Source: an uncultured Collinsella sp. (lineage in GTDB: Bacteria; Actinomycetota; Coriobacteriia; Coriobacteriales; Coriobacteriaceae). Taken from it: a DNA stretch of 24,456 nt. Location of the stretch: positions 1 to 24,456 of the forward strand of contig CAUDQR010000029.1 of assembly GCA_958451615.1 (NCBI GenBank), given 5' to 3'. Shown piece after piece: positions 15,535 to 23,518 of this stretch; the first letter of the stretch is position 1, and the number at the start of each line of letters is the position of its first letter. Made by a program: the position numbers and the translations under genes. The notes under the pieces were generated by a model that did no database searches, had not been told where the DNA came from, and was given only the letters and a program-made list of their open reading frames with translations.

Positions 15535-15585
15535 CACGCGGGCGGTGCGTCCGCATTGCAACCAAAGATGCCTGAGGAGGCTCAC

Positions 15586-17214
15586 ATGGACAAGGCTGAT
15601 GTAGTTATCAAGAGCAACGCCGTCTTTACCGGCGATGGGCTCGAGCCGTTTAAGGGCGGCGTTGCCGTGCGCGGTGATAAGATTGTTGCCTGCGGTGACG
15701 ATGCTCACCTGGCACCGTTTATCGGTCCCGATACCGAGGTGCGCGACTTTGGCGACCAGCTCGTCATGCCCGGCCTGATCGACTCGCACACGCATTTTGC
15801 CCAGGGCGCGTTTATGACCGACCCCGATTTTGCCGTCAACCTCATCGACTGCACCAGTTTTGAGATGGCGATGGAACGTGTCGTGGCGTTTGCGGCCGAC
15901 CATCCCGATAACGAGTGGATTCTGGGCTGCCAGATTATCCAGTTCCAGTGGGATGTCCCCGAGATGCCCACAGCCGCGATGATCGATGAGTACATCTCGG
16001 ACCGCCCGGTCTTTCTGCAGCAGGTTGACCTGCATACCTTTAGTGCCAATACCTGCGCCATCAACAAGGTGGGAGTAACTTCGCAGACGCCCGATCCCGC
16101 AGGCGGCAAGATCCTTAAGGATGCCGAGGGCAATCTGACGGGCGTGTTTTCCAACAACGCCGGCGTCTTCTTTATGGACGAGGTCTACGACCCAGCGCCC
16201 GAGGTTGTTGACGCGTCGTTTGCAAAAACCGCCCGGCGCGCCAATGCCCTGGGAATCACTACGGTCGGCATGGTCAATCCTACGTTTGTGAGCATGGAAA
16301 ACCCGTATGCGGTGTTGGCAGGTCTTAATGCCAAGGGCGACTTGCCACTGCGCGTGTTCCTGTACACCGATCTGTTCGAAAACGAGTCCTTAACGCTCGA
16401 GCAGATCAAGGAGAAATACGCCTTCTCGGGTACGCAGGTCGAGTGGCACGGCTTTAAGCAGTTTCTTGATGGCGTGTGCTCCGACCACACCGCTTGGATG
16501 CTTGAACCCTATTCCAACGCGCCCGATACCTGCGGTGAGCCCGCGGAGGATCCAGAGCGCATCCGTGCCGCCATTGTCAGGGCGCAGGAATGGGGCGTTG
16601 ACACGCGCGTCCATACGATCGGCGATCGCTCGGTGCGTTTTGTGCTTGATTGCTTTGAGGAGGGCGAGCGCTTGCATGGTAAGCGGGGTTGCCGCCACTC
16701 CATGGAGCACAACGAGACGGTTCAGCCCGAGGATCTGCCGCGCTATGCCGAGCTGGGTATATGCCCTGGTATGCAGCCGTGGCACATGCTGCTCGATATG
16801 GCTGACCTTGCCAAGGACGATGCCGTGGGCCCCGAGCGTGCTGCGCTTTCGTGGCCCCTGCATAGCCTGCTTGCCAGCGGTGCCGTGGTGCACCTGGGCA
16901 GTGACTTCCCCGTTGTGGGCTTGGAGCCCATGGAGGAGGTGTACGGCGCGGTCTTCCGCATGCTCGAGGACGGTTCCAACCCTGAGGGCTGGTTCCCCCA
17001 GGAGCGCATTACCATGGCCGAGGCTCTGCGCGCCTACACCTATGGCAGCGCCTACGCCATGCATGCCGAGGACCGCATCGGCACGCTCGCGTGCGGCAAA
17101 CAGGCAGATATCTGCGTGCTCGACCGCAATCTCTTTGATTGCGAGCCGGCCGAGGTGCTCGAGGCTACCGCAGCCCTCACGATGATCGCCGGCAAGGTGG
17201 TCTTTGAGGCATAG
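15586..17214 (+). CDS. YtcJ-like metal-dependent amidohydrolase
   Basis: This 542-residue enzyme belongs to the amidohydrolase superfamily, amidohydrolase_3/YtcJ group, whose members hydrolyse amides such as N-substituted formamides and N-acyl compounds. Metal-site motifs are GLIDSHTHF (H68, H70), VHTIGD (about H343), RHSMEHNE (H371, H375) and HLGSDFPV (D440). The C-terminal part returns to the beta-sandwich with GKQADICVLDRN. GAGGAGG lies 5 nt before the chosen ATG; the frame is open 30 nt further upstream, but without support. The MATE gene follows after 87 bp. Location between polyamine genes suggests a nitrogenous substrate, possibly an acylated amine, but this is inference only. Confidence 0.88.
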   Translation: MDKADVVIKSNAVFTGDGLEPFKGGVAVRGDKIVACGDDAHLAPFIGPDTEVRDFGDQLVMPGLIDSHTHFAQGAFMTDPDFAVNLIDCTSFEMAMERVVAFAADHPDNEWILGCQIIQFQWDVPEMPTAAMIDEYISDRPVFLQQVDLHTFSANTCAINKVGVTSQTPDPAGGKILKDAEGNLTGVFSNNAGVFFMDEVYDPAPEVVDASFAKTARRANALGITTVGMVNPTFVSMENPYAVLAGLNAKGDLPLRVFLYTDLFENESLTLEQIKEKYAFSGTQVEWHGFKQFLDGVCSDHTAWMLEPYSNAPDTCGEPAEDPERIRAAIVRAQEWGVDTRVHTIGDRSVRFVLDCFEEGERLHGKRGCRHSMEHNETVQPEDLPRYAELGICPGMQPWHMLLDMADLAKDDAVGPERAALSWPLHSLLASGAVVHLGSDFPVVGLEPMEEVYGAVFRMLEDGSNPEGWFPQERITMAEALRAYTYGSAYAMHAEDRIGTLACGKQADICVLDRNLFDCEPAEVLEATAALTMIAGKVVFEA

Positions 17215-17301
17215 CGCCATCGTTTGATTGGGCGGCTTGGTGCCAGTTGTCAGTCGCCTGACATCCATTCAGCACTACTCTCTCAAGGAAAGGGGAGAAC
17301 A

Positions 17302-18678
17302 ATGGCAGAAGAAGTAACCGCTGCCGTGGAGGAGGAGCGCGAGCTCGCCTCCCAACCGATTCCCGGTCTGGTGCGTAAGTACATCATCGTCACCGGCCAG
17401 GGCATGCTCGCCCAGATCATCATGGTGGTCCTTGAGGGCCTCGTGATGGGTTGGGGCCTAGGTGCCCACGGCCTGGCCTGTGTCTCGATCATTATGTCGG
17501 TCGAGTACATCAACCTGGCCTTTGGCAACCTGTTTGGCACCGGCGTGCCCGCCGTGGTGGGCAACCTTTTGGGTGCCGGCGACATCAAGGGCGCAAGCAA
17601 GGCTTTTAGCCAGGGCTTTTGGCTTACCACGATCGTGAGTGTGCTGCTTGCTGTGGTGATGGCAGTGTTTACCGAGCCCATCTGCGCATTCTTTGGCGCC
17701 ACGCCCGACATCATGGCCGATACCGTTGCCGGCGTGCGCACCTTCGCCGTGCTACTGCCGCTCACGGTCATTGGCCAGATGATCACCGCTGTGATGCGTG
17801 TGGACGAGAAGGTTCAGATCCAGGCCAACCTCATGACCGTTTCGGCCATCGTCGCCATCTGTTGGCTCGCGCTTTCCACGTTTGTGCTCAAGTTTGGCGT
17901 TATGGGCGCCGGCGTGTACTACGGGCTTTCCATCGGTATCTGGGCCATCGGTATCTTCTGGTTCATCGGGGGCAAAAAGTCCCAGCTCCAGATTAGCCTG
18001 GCCGACCTTAAGCTCGACCTCGCCATCTGCGGCCAGATCTTCAAGATCGGCTTCCCGTTCTTCCTGGTCCAGGGTGCGACCTTTATCTTTAATACCGTTG
18101 CCAACTCGCTTTTGGGTTCGCTCGGCGGCGACATGGGCTCGCTCTACATCGCAGCCTTTGGCGTGATCAACGGCTACATCCTCTACATTACCATGATGGT
18201 TGCCCAGTGCTTCTCCTACGGTCTGCAGCCCATCGCTGCCTTCAACGCCGGCGCAAAGGCTTGGGCACGCCTTAAGGAGACGCTCTCCTGCACGCTTAAG
18301 TACCAGGTTGTGACGCTGGCGCTGGTCACCGTCGCGCTCTGGCTTGCCGCCACCCCGGTGTGCGCCTTCTTTGCCGGCAGCGATCCTGCGCTCGTTGAGG
18401 TTGCCGCCAACGCCACGCGTACTGTCATCCTGGCTGTTGCCCTGGGCTATCTTGCCATGACCATGTCGATGTATTTCCAGGCGGTCGAGAAGGTGGGTGT
18501 CGCCACGTTTACGGGCCTGCTTCGCTATGTGATCTGCTCGGTGCCGCTTATGTACCTCCTCGGCAACATGATGGGTGTCGAGGGCGTGTGGATCGCCCTG
18601 GTGGTGGCCGATGCCATTACTGGCATCATCTCCATTGCGCTCGCCGCGCACGAGTCCAAGCGCCTTGCCACGCTCTAG
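17302..18678 (+). CDS. MATE-family efflux transporter
   Basis: This 458-residue multidrug and toxic compound extrusion protein has about 12 membrane segments in two homologous halves. Typical features are PIPGLVRKYIIVTGQGML at the start, GNLFGTGVPAVVGNLLGAGD (a MATE-type loop) and GLQPIAAFNAGAKAW in the second half. These are Na+- or H+-driven exporters of organic cations. AAGGGGAG lies close before the ATG; the frame is open 78 nt upstream without support. It probably shares a transcript with the amidohydrolase and ends before a very strong terminator. The cargo could be the amine product or the substrate of that enzyme; this is inferred from position. Confidence 0.9.
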   Translation: MAEEVTAAVEEERELASQPIPGLVRKYIIVTGQGMLAQIIMVVLEGLVMGWGLGAHGLACVSIIMSVEYINLAFGNLFGTGVPAVVGNLLGAGDIKGASKAFSQGFWLTTIVSVLLAVVMAVFTEPICAFFGATPDIMADTVAGVRTFAVLLPLTVIGQMITAVMRVDEKVQIQANLMTVSAIVAICWLALSTFVLKFGVMGAGVYYGLSIGIWAIGIFWFIGGKKSQLQISLADLKLDLAICGQIFKIGFPFFLVQGATFIFNTVANSLLGSLGGDMGSLYIAAFGVINGYILYITMMVAQCFSYGLQPIAAFNAGAKAWARLKETLSCTLKYQVVTLALVTVALWLAATPVCAFFAGSDPALVEVAANATRTVILAVALGYLAMTMSMYFQAVEKVGVATFTGLLRYVICSVPLMYLLGNMMGVEGVWIALVVADAITGIISIALAAHESKRLATL

Positions 18679-18726
18679 GCTCGGACATGGCTGGCGTACG
18701 ATAGTCGAACAAGTTAACTTGCCTGC

Positions 18727-18774
18727 AAGCCACCACAATGGGGACAGCCCCCATTGTGGTGGCTTTTGTTATTT
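18727..18774 (+). terminator. intrinsic terminator after the MATE gene
   Basis: Perfect 17-bp arms (18727-18743 and 18749-18765) enclose the loop ACAGC and are followed by TTGTTATTT. The arms include CCACCACAATGGGG. Confidence 0.9.
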
Positions 18775-18818
18775 AGGGTCTGAGATTTCGGCTCTATAAA
18801 TAATGCTTTTGAACTGGG

Positions 18819-18889
18819 TTACCATAAGATTATGGTAAACGCTACTATAAGATTATGGAGAATGAAACTATTCGATTATGGTAACAGCG
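18819..18889 (+). promoter_or_regulatory. three 23-bp tandem repeats before the DUF4143 ATPase gene
   Basis: The first box, TTACCATAAGATTATGGTAA (18819-18838), is a perfect 9-bp palindrome around GA. Related boxes begin at 18844 (ACTATAAGATTATGG) and 18867 (ACTATTCGATTATGG), each exactly 23 bp after the last when counted from the shared AC at 18821. All share GATTATGG. The cluster ends 18 bp before the start codon, placing it at the promoter or leader; autoregulation is likely. Confidence 0.6.
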
Positions 18890-18906
18890 TAATAAGGGGC
18901 GTTGAT

Positions 18907-20076
18907 ATGGCTGAGTTCATTAACAGGGATTTGCATGAGTTGCTCATTCGCATGGCAGGCTGGTTTCCTGTTGTGTCGTTGACAGGGCCTAGGCAGAGTG
19001 GTAAGTCTACGCTGGTTCGGCATGCCTTTCCCGACTATTCCTACGTCACGCTTGAGGACCCTCAAACGAGGCGCGCGGCCTTGGAGGATCCGGTGAGTTT
19101 TATCCGCAACCGAAAGGGCGGACTCATCATCGATGAGGCGCAATACGCGCCGGATTTGTTTTCAATGATCCAGGTTGTTTCGGATGAGCGGGGAGACGCC
19201 GGTCAATACATCCTTACAGGCTCGCAAAACTTTTTGATGATGAAAAGCATCGGGCAGTCTCTTGCCGGGCGAGTCGGGATCTTAAAATTGCTGCCATTAT
19301 CGTTTCGAGAAGCGGAGAGGGGCCAGCAGGGACAGCTGGAAGTGGATTTGTTCGCGCTCGAAGGGGGATACCCTCGCCTGCGTTCCGCCGGAATGCCGTC
19401 CTCGGTTTATTTCCCCAGCTATATCGATACCTATGTTGAGCGCGATGTTGTGGGCTTGCTTGATGTGCGCAATAAGGCGGAGTTTCATAAGTTTCTGTCC
19501 ATAATTGCTCAGAGCGTCGGTGCCCTCATCAATATATCCTCGCTTTCTCGAGATACGGGCGTGAGCGTATCGACCATTAAAAGCTGGTTGTCCATCCTGG
19601 AGCAGAGCTACCTGACGTTTTCGCTGCAGCCCTATTATGCAAATGCCAAGAAGCGTCTAACTAAAACGCCCAAGCTCTATTTTTACGACACGGGGCTGCT
19701 CTGCTACTTGCTCAAAATTGGATCACTGGAGCAACTATTGGAGAGCCCTTATCTGGGGGCCGTTTTCGAAAACCTCATCGTTTCCGAAACGGCGAAGAGC
19801 CATCTCAACGTGGGCGAGAATCCCGAGCTGTATTTCTATAGGGACGACAGCAAGCGTGAAATCGATTTGCTCGACTGTACAAACTCAGGGAGTCCCAAGG
19901 CTATCGAAATAAAATCATCCAGAACGTATCACGATAAGTACGCCCGCCATCTACAGACTGTATGCGATGAGATCGACATTGCAAAAGATGCGCGCTATGT
20001 TGTGGCCCGCGTGGACTCAACGTATGAGTCGAAAGACTGTAGTGTGGTTTCGGCGCGTGATTGGCTTTTACGATAA
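18907..20076 (+). CDS. AAA-type ATPase with C-terminal DUF4143 domain
   Basis: This 389-residue protein has Walker A GPRQSGKST (27-35), Walker B GGLIIDEAQ (about 71-79) and LTGSQNF, a sensor-like motif. A middle winged-helix-like segment and a C-terminal DUF4143 region follow, with YFYDTGLLCYLL, then REIDLL and AIEIKSS, a pattern resembling PD-(D/E)XK nuclease folds. Proteins of this family are widespread in gut bacteria and their function is not established. I chose the ATG at 18907 (AAGGGG upstream) because the frame before it runs through the 23-bp repeats. Its AT-richer, less biased codons and isolated promoter suggest horizontal acquisition. Confidence 0.87.
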   Translation: MAEFINRDLHELLIRMAGWFPVVSLTGPRQSGKSTLVRHAFPDYSYVTLEDPQTRRAALEDPVSFIRNRKGGLIIDEAQYAPDLFSMIQVVSDERGDAGQYILTGSQNFLMMKSIGQSLAGRVGILKLLPLSFREAERGQQGQLEVDLFALEGGYPRLRSAGMPSSVYFPSYIDTYVERDVVGLLDVRNKAEFHKFLSIIAQSVGALINISSLSRDTGVSVSTIKSWLSILEQSYLTFSLQPYYANAKKRLTKTPKLYFYDTGLLCYLLKIGSLEQLLESPYLGAVFENLIVSETAKSHLNVGENPELYFYRDDSKREIDLLDCTNSGSPKAIEIKSSRTYHDKYARHLQTVCDEIDIAKDARYVVARVDSTYESKDCSVVSARDWLLR

Positions 20077-20098
20077 CAAGCTCGGCGCATTAACAACA

Positions 20099-20136
20099 GC
20101 CGCGAAGGGAACCGGCCCCCTTTTTGCGGCGGTTTT
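20099..20136 (+). terminator. terminator after the DUF4143 ATPase gene
   Basis: CCGCGAAGGG (20100-20109) pairs imperfectly with CCCTTTTTGCGG (20118-20129), followed shortly by GGTTTTTG. This is the decayed counterpart of the stem at 6063. Confidence 0.5.
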
Positions 20137-20298
20137 TGCCTATCTGGTGCGTCTTAGATGCAAGTGAGTAGACTTATTTGGATATGCCGAGCACATCGCA
20201 ACAAATACTCAATAAAACCGCAGGTCAGAGCTGTGGCGTTTTGGGGCGTGCTTGGTCTCCTACAAAAAGCCTACTCACTTGGTTTTTCTGCTAGAAGA

Positions 20299-20331
20299 CC
20301 GCCGCGAGGGAAGGCAGCTCCCTCGCGGCGG
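20299..20331. other. GC-rich hairpin within repeat copy 2
   Basis: The arms CCGCCGCGAGGGA and TCCCTCGCGGCGG pair perfectly around a 7-nt loop. Unlike its counterpart at 6262 it has lost the T-run on the plus strand, so termination is less likely. Confidence 0.5.
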
Positions 20332-20415
20332 CTGACATTTGCCCAGATAAAACCTGCCAAAATAAACCTGTCTACTCTTTGAGCCAGAGCCGACACTAAT
20401 TCAAATGGTGAAATC

Positions 20416-20450
20416 AAAGGGCGTTCTCTGCATGGAGGGCGCCCTTTTTT
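20416..20450. terminator. terminator of the soluble LuxR regulator, bidirectional
   Basis: AAAGGGCG (20416-20423) and CGCCCTTT (20440-20447) pair, with the T-run continuing to 20450 on the plus strand. It lies between convergent genes. Confidence 0.65.
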
Positions 20451-21252
20451 ATCGCGGGATGTTTTGCGTGGCAGTCATGAGGCCCAGGCGGTTGCTGACG
20501 CCGAGCTTGCGATAGATGGCGTTGACATGCTTCTTGACGGTTGACTCGCTTATGAATAGCTCGTTTGCCATCTGTTTGTTCGTTTTGCCGTCGAGCATGA
20601 GCCGCATGACTTCGGCTTCGCGCGGTTGGATATTGTGTTCTGTAATGAAAGCATTTAGCTGGTTTGTGTCTTCTGTCTGGGTGAGTTTAATGCCCCGAGG
20701 ATAGAGGTTGGCGAGCGCGAGGCTCGCGTGCCGAGCGACTTCGAGCAGGATTGCGAGCTCGGTGTCGGTGAAGTCTCCGGCCGTGCGTTCACGAAACAGG
20801 GTGATGCTTCCTAGCGGGCTGTCGTTGTGCGCGAGCGTGGCCGTACAGCCAAAGTAGACGCCCTGCGGTTCCATCCATTTGCGATAGATGGGCGTGGCAT
20901 CGCGTCGCTCGACGTCGACGAGGTCGAGGTCGCGGTAGACGCCGACCTTATGTAAGTCAAAGCTCCATGTTGTATAGTCCATCGCGGCGTAGCGGTTGTA
21001 GTAGTCGCTCAGTGCGCGGTCGTCCATTCCGCTGCTTGCGGGGTGGACGTAGCGTGGGGCATCACTGCCCGCCGCCTCGATCAGGTCGAACATGGCGATC
21101 CGATGGGGCACGAGCCCTGTCGTTCCCTCGAGGGTCTCCTTTTGCAGCTTATCGACACCGTGTGATGCGTGGATTGCAAGCGCGAGCTCGTTGAGAGCAG
21201 TCCAGGTCGTACTGTCCAACTCAATAGTCTGCTGTTTATTGCATGGGGGCAT
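20449..21252 (-). CDS. soluble LuxR-type regulator 3
   Basis: This 267-residue protein has no membrane segments. The N-terminal part (about 1-195) looks like a GAF or autoinducer-binding-type sensor, including [20 protein letters not shown] followed by [17 protein letters not shown]. The C-terminus (about 205-267) is a LuxR helix-turn-helix: [20 protein letters not shown], then [22 protein letters not shown] chose the ATG at 21252, with GGAAAGGA 6 nt upstream, rather than 21288. It diverges from the second agmatine deiminase and shares with it a 178-bp region holding a nested palindrome, so it is the likely regulator of that gene. Confidence 0.88.
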   Translation of the reverse strand: MPPCNKQQTIELDSTTWTALNELALAIHASHGVDKLQKETLEGTTGLVPHRIAMFDLIEAAGSDAPRYVHPASSGMDDRALSDYYNRYAAMDYTTWSFDLHKVGVYRDLDLVDVERRDATPIYRKWMEPQGVYFGCTATLAHNDSPLGSITLFRERTAGDFTDTELAILLEVARHASLALANLYPRGIKLTQTEDTNQLNAFITEHNIQPREAEVMRLMLDGKTNKQMANELFISESTVKKHVNAIYRKLGVSNRLGLMTATQNIPR

Positions 21253-21314
21253 AGGGCATCCTTTCCATTGTGGAACCCAGTATGTCATGTTCTCGGCCTG
21301 AATAGAACTTTAGG

Positions 21315-21343
21315 TCAGCGAATGGTATACCGTCGGTCGCTGA
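21315..21343. promoter_or_regulatory. nested palindrome between luxR3 and aguA copy 2
   Basis: The arms TCAGCGA (21315-21321) and TCGCTGA (21337-21343) flank the palindrome GGTATACC (21324-21331). This is a good candidate operator for the divergent LuxR regulator. The core GTATACCGT is repeated before ptcA. Confidence 0.4.
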
Positions 21344-21430
21344 AAGGGGCTCGAGGGACCATTGAGAACATCTCGGTGCGGCCGCATCATGGTCTCGTCA
21401 AGCAAAAGCACCGAGATTTAGGAGCTTGAA

Positions 21431-22552
21431 ATGAAGACCATTTACGAGAGCGAGTCTACGCCAAAGAAGGACGGATTCTACATGCCCGGCGAGTACGAAG
21501 AGCAGGAGCGCACCTGGATTTTGTGGCCGCATCGCTCGGATGTGTGGCGCTGTGGTGCCAAGCCGGCGCAAAAGGTCTTTACCGAGATTATTAAGACCGT
21601 TGCACGCTTCCAGCCCATCACCGTTGGTGTCAATGCCGAGGATTTCCCTGCGGTGTGCGAGATTTTCGATGGCGTTGAGAACGTGCGCGTGATTCATATG
21701 GAGTACAACGACTCCTGGATCCGCGACCCCGGCCCGGCGTTTCTTGTCAACGACAAGGGCGACGTGGCACTCTCGCACTTCCACTTTAACGCGTATGGCG
21801 GCTTTATCGACGGTCTGTATTTCCCGTGGGACAAGGATGCGAGTATCGGCTTGCAGGTGGCACAGCTCGAGCAGGTTAACCGCTATCGTCCCGAGGATTA
21901 TATCCTCGAGGGTGGCTCGTTTAACTGCGACGGCCAGGGCACCGTGGTGACCACCGAGATGTGCCTGCTCAATGAGGACCGCAACCCCCAGTACACCAAG
22001 GAGCAGATCGAGGAGAAGCTTGCCGAGTACCTGGGCATCGAGAAGGTCATTTGGATCAAGGATGGCATCGACCCGTTTGAGACCAACGGGCACGTGGACG
22101 ACGTCGCATGCTTTAGTGCGCCCGGCGAGGTCTGCTGCATGTGGACCGATGATCCCAACCATAAGTTCTACAAGGAGTGCCAAGAGGCGTATAAGACGCT
22201 TTCCGAGACGACGGATGCCCGTGGCCGCAAGCTCAAGATCCACAAGGTGATTATGCCTGCGACCTCGGTATATATGACCGAGGAGGAGGCATCGACCATC
22301 GATCCGATCGAGGGTGTGCTGCCGCGTACTCCCGAGGACGCCTTTGAGCCCAGCTACCTCAACTTCTTGCCCATCAACGGGGCGGTGCTGGTGCCACAGT
22401 TTGGCGACCCCAACGATGCCCAGGCACTCAAGAATATCCAAGCCGCCTATCCGGATCGCGAGGTCATCGGCATCATGACGCGCGAGGTCATCTATGGTGG
22501 CGGCAACATCCACTGCATCACCCAGCAGCAGCCCAAGGCGCGCTGTAAATAG
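21431..22552 (+). CDS. aguA: agmatine deiminase, canonical copy 2
   Basis: This 373-residue enzyme has the usual family length. The catalytic Cys lies in GGGNIHCITQQQP (C362), the catalytic His in NGHVDDVACF (H221), an acid in LEGGS, and the guanidino-handling region in NDSWIRDPGPAF. The His and Cys positions are close to those of the enterococcal enzyme. It shares the opening YESESTPKKDGFYMPGEYE and much of the chain with copy 1 (10667) but lacks the 25-residue insertion and has less biased codons. AGGAG lies before the ATG. It stands alone with its own regulator and terminator, suggesting separate control from copy 1 of the same pathway step. Confidence 0.93.
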   Translation: MKTIYESESTPKKDGFYMPGEYEEQERTWILWPHRSDVWRCGAKPAQKVFTEIIKTVARFQPITVGVNAEDFPAVCEIFDGVENVRVIHMEYNDSWIRDPGPAFLVNDKGDVALSHFHFNAYGGFIDGLYFPWDKDASIGLQVAQLEQVNRYRPEDYILEGGSFNCDGQGTVVTTEMCLLNEDRNPQYTKEQIEEKLAEYLGIEKVIWIKDGIDPFETNGHVDDVACFSAPGEVCCMWTDDPNHKFYKECQEAYKTLSETTDARGRKLKIHKVIMPATSVYMTEEEASTIDPIEGVLPRTPEDAFEPSYLNFLPINGAVLVPQFGDPNDAQALKNIQAAYPDREVIGIMTREVIYGGGNIHCITQQQPKARCK

Positions 22553-22590
22553 CAGTTCCATGGTGAACAGTGCTTGATTGTCCGCACGCG

Positions 22591-22625
22591 AAAGTCCGCC
22601 GACTTCAATGGTCGGCGGACTTTTT
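22591..22625 (+). terminator. intrinsic terminator of aguA copy 2
   Basis: The arms AAAGTCCGCCGAC (22591-22603) and GTCGGCGGACTTT (22611-22623) pair perfectly, with T continuing to 22625. Confidence 0.9.
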
Positions 22626-22712
22626 GTGTGGTGGTTTCAGCTGAACGGCGGGCCGTGCGGCTTGGGTGTGCGGGCACACAATCTGGGGAAACCAAACAGA
22701 TTGGGGCCTTAT

Positions 22713-22883
22713 ATGATCGACTCGAAGGGAAACGTGCGACCCGAGGGCATGTTTAACAGGGCGTACCTGGCCCCCGAAGCCCAGCGCGCATACGATACGC
22801 TGCTCGAGTGCGTGCTCAACGGGCAGAAGGGTTGCGAGGCTTCGGCGCATGCGGGCATGGATACCATCAAGGCGCTCGTATAG
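22713..22883 (+). pseudogene. N-terminal fragment of an unidentified protein
   Basis: This 56-residue frame starts MIDSKGNVRPEGMFNRAYLA and ends in KALV at a stop that falls at the junction with the kinase-like remnant. The segment APEAQRAYDTLLECVLNG weakly resembles helices in N-terminal regions of transglutaminase-like proteins. A weak GGGG ribosome site precedes the ATG. The frame is open 135 nt further upstream, but that part covers the aguA terminator and is unlikely to be coding. Probably the left end of a gene broken by a deletion or insertion. Confidence 0.4.
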
Positions 22884-23454
22884 CTTTACGCTTTCGGATG
22901 TGACACATAGGACTGCGTGCGCCGCTCCCGGCTATATTGCCCCCGAGGTGCTTCAACTCATGGAGATAGCCGGTATCAGCGATTTCGAGAGCTTGGCAGC
23001 GTCCACGAATGCCCCCGTGTTTACGCCACAGACGGATGACTTTGGACTCGCGGTCCATATCTTTAAGATGCTTAACCGCGGAATACACCCATACGCTTCT
23101 GGTGAGCTGGACTTGGACATATTTGACCTGGACGACGATGACATTCCGCCTGCACCATTGATAAACAGCTGCGTGTGTAATGGGCACAGCCCGTTTGTGG
23201 GGACGTTGGTCGGATACGTTGTCCCAAAGTACGCTCTTGAGCTCGATGATTTTAGCGGCCTTATGGGCGAGGCACTCCGTCGATCGCTGTATGGCAGGGC
23301 GGAGGAGCGTCTTGACGCACGCACATGGGCGCGCCTGCTCGACCGCTATCTATCCGAGACAGTTGTGTGCAAGCGTGGCCATCTCCACCACTCGTTACAG
23401 CACGAATGCCCTTGCTGCCGAGGAGAGCGCGCCTTGTTGACTCGTCTTGGTTGA
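22849..23454 (+). pseudogene. C-terminal remnant of a protein-kinase-like protein with Cys/His tail
   Basis: From about 22876 the frame reads SYSFTLSDV, then APGYIAPEVL (activation segment and APE motif) and TDDFGLAVHIFKMLNRGIHP (helix F region), typical of the lower lobe of YegI-like Ser/Thr kinases. The tail CKRGHLHHSLQHECPCC could bind zinc. The whole N-lobe, the Lys of the ATP site and the catalytic loop are missing, and the first 10 codons overlap the unrelated fragment before it in another frame. No ribosome site supports the ATG at 22849. A 5'-truncated kinase gene is the best reading. Confidence 0.6.
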
Positions 23455-23483
23455 TGGTTTGGGCCGTCTTGTAGAAAGCCCGT

Positions 23484-23518
23484 GAGGCGACATGCAAGTT
23501 AATCCTGCGTGTCGCCTC
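23484..23518. other. inverted repeat at the 3' end of the GNAT gene
   Basis: GAGGCGACA (23484-23492) and TGTCGCCTC (23510-23518) pair perfectly across the GNAT stop codon. No T-run follows on either strand, so it may be a weak terminator or an RNA-stability element. Confidence 0.4.

Larger units (their letters stand above)
20093..20372 (+). repeat. interspersed hairpin repeat, copy 2
   Basis: This matches 6063-6342 in the same orientation. The 119-nt hairpin part (20162-20280) has exactly the same length as copy 1 and, by my count, about 17 differences. In the inner stem two C-to-T changes in the right arm (GTGCTTGGT) still pair with G as G-U in plus-strand RNA. The shared sequence stops at AACCTGTC, after which copy 1 has a terminator arm that is missing here. 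Confidence 0.8.

Noticed and set aside
21398..22561. A 387-residue open frame antisense to aguA copy 2.
   Set aside because: Shadow of a well-supported gene; no recognisable domain.
22578..22712. An upstream extension of the fragment that begins at 22713.
   Set aside because: It covers the aguA terminator stem and reads as low-quality coding sequence.
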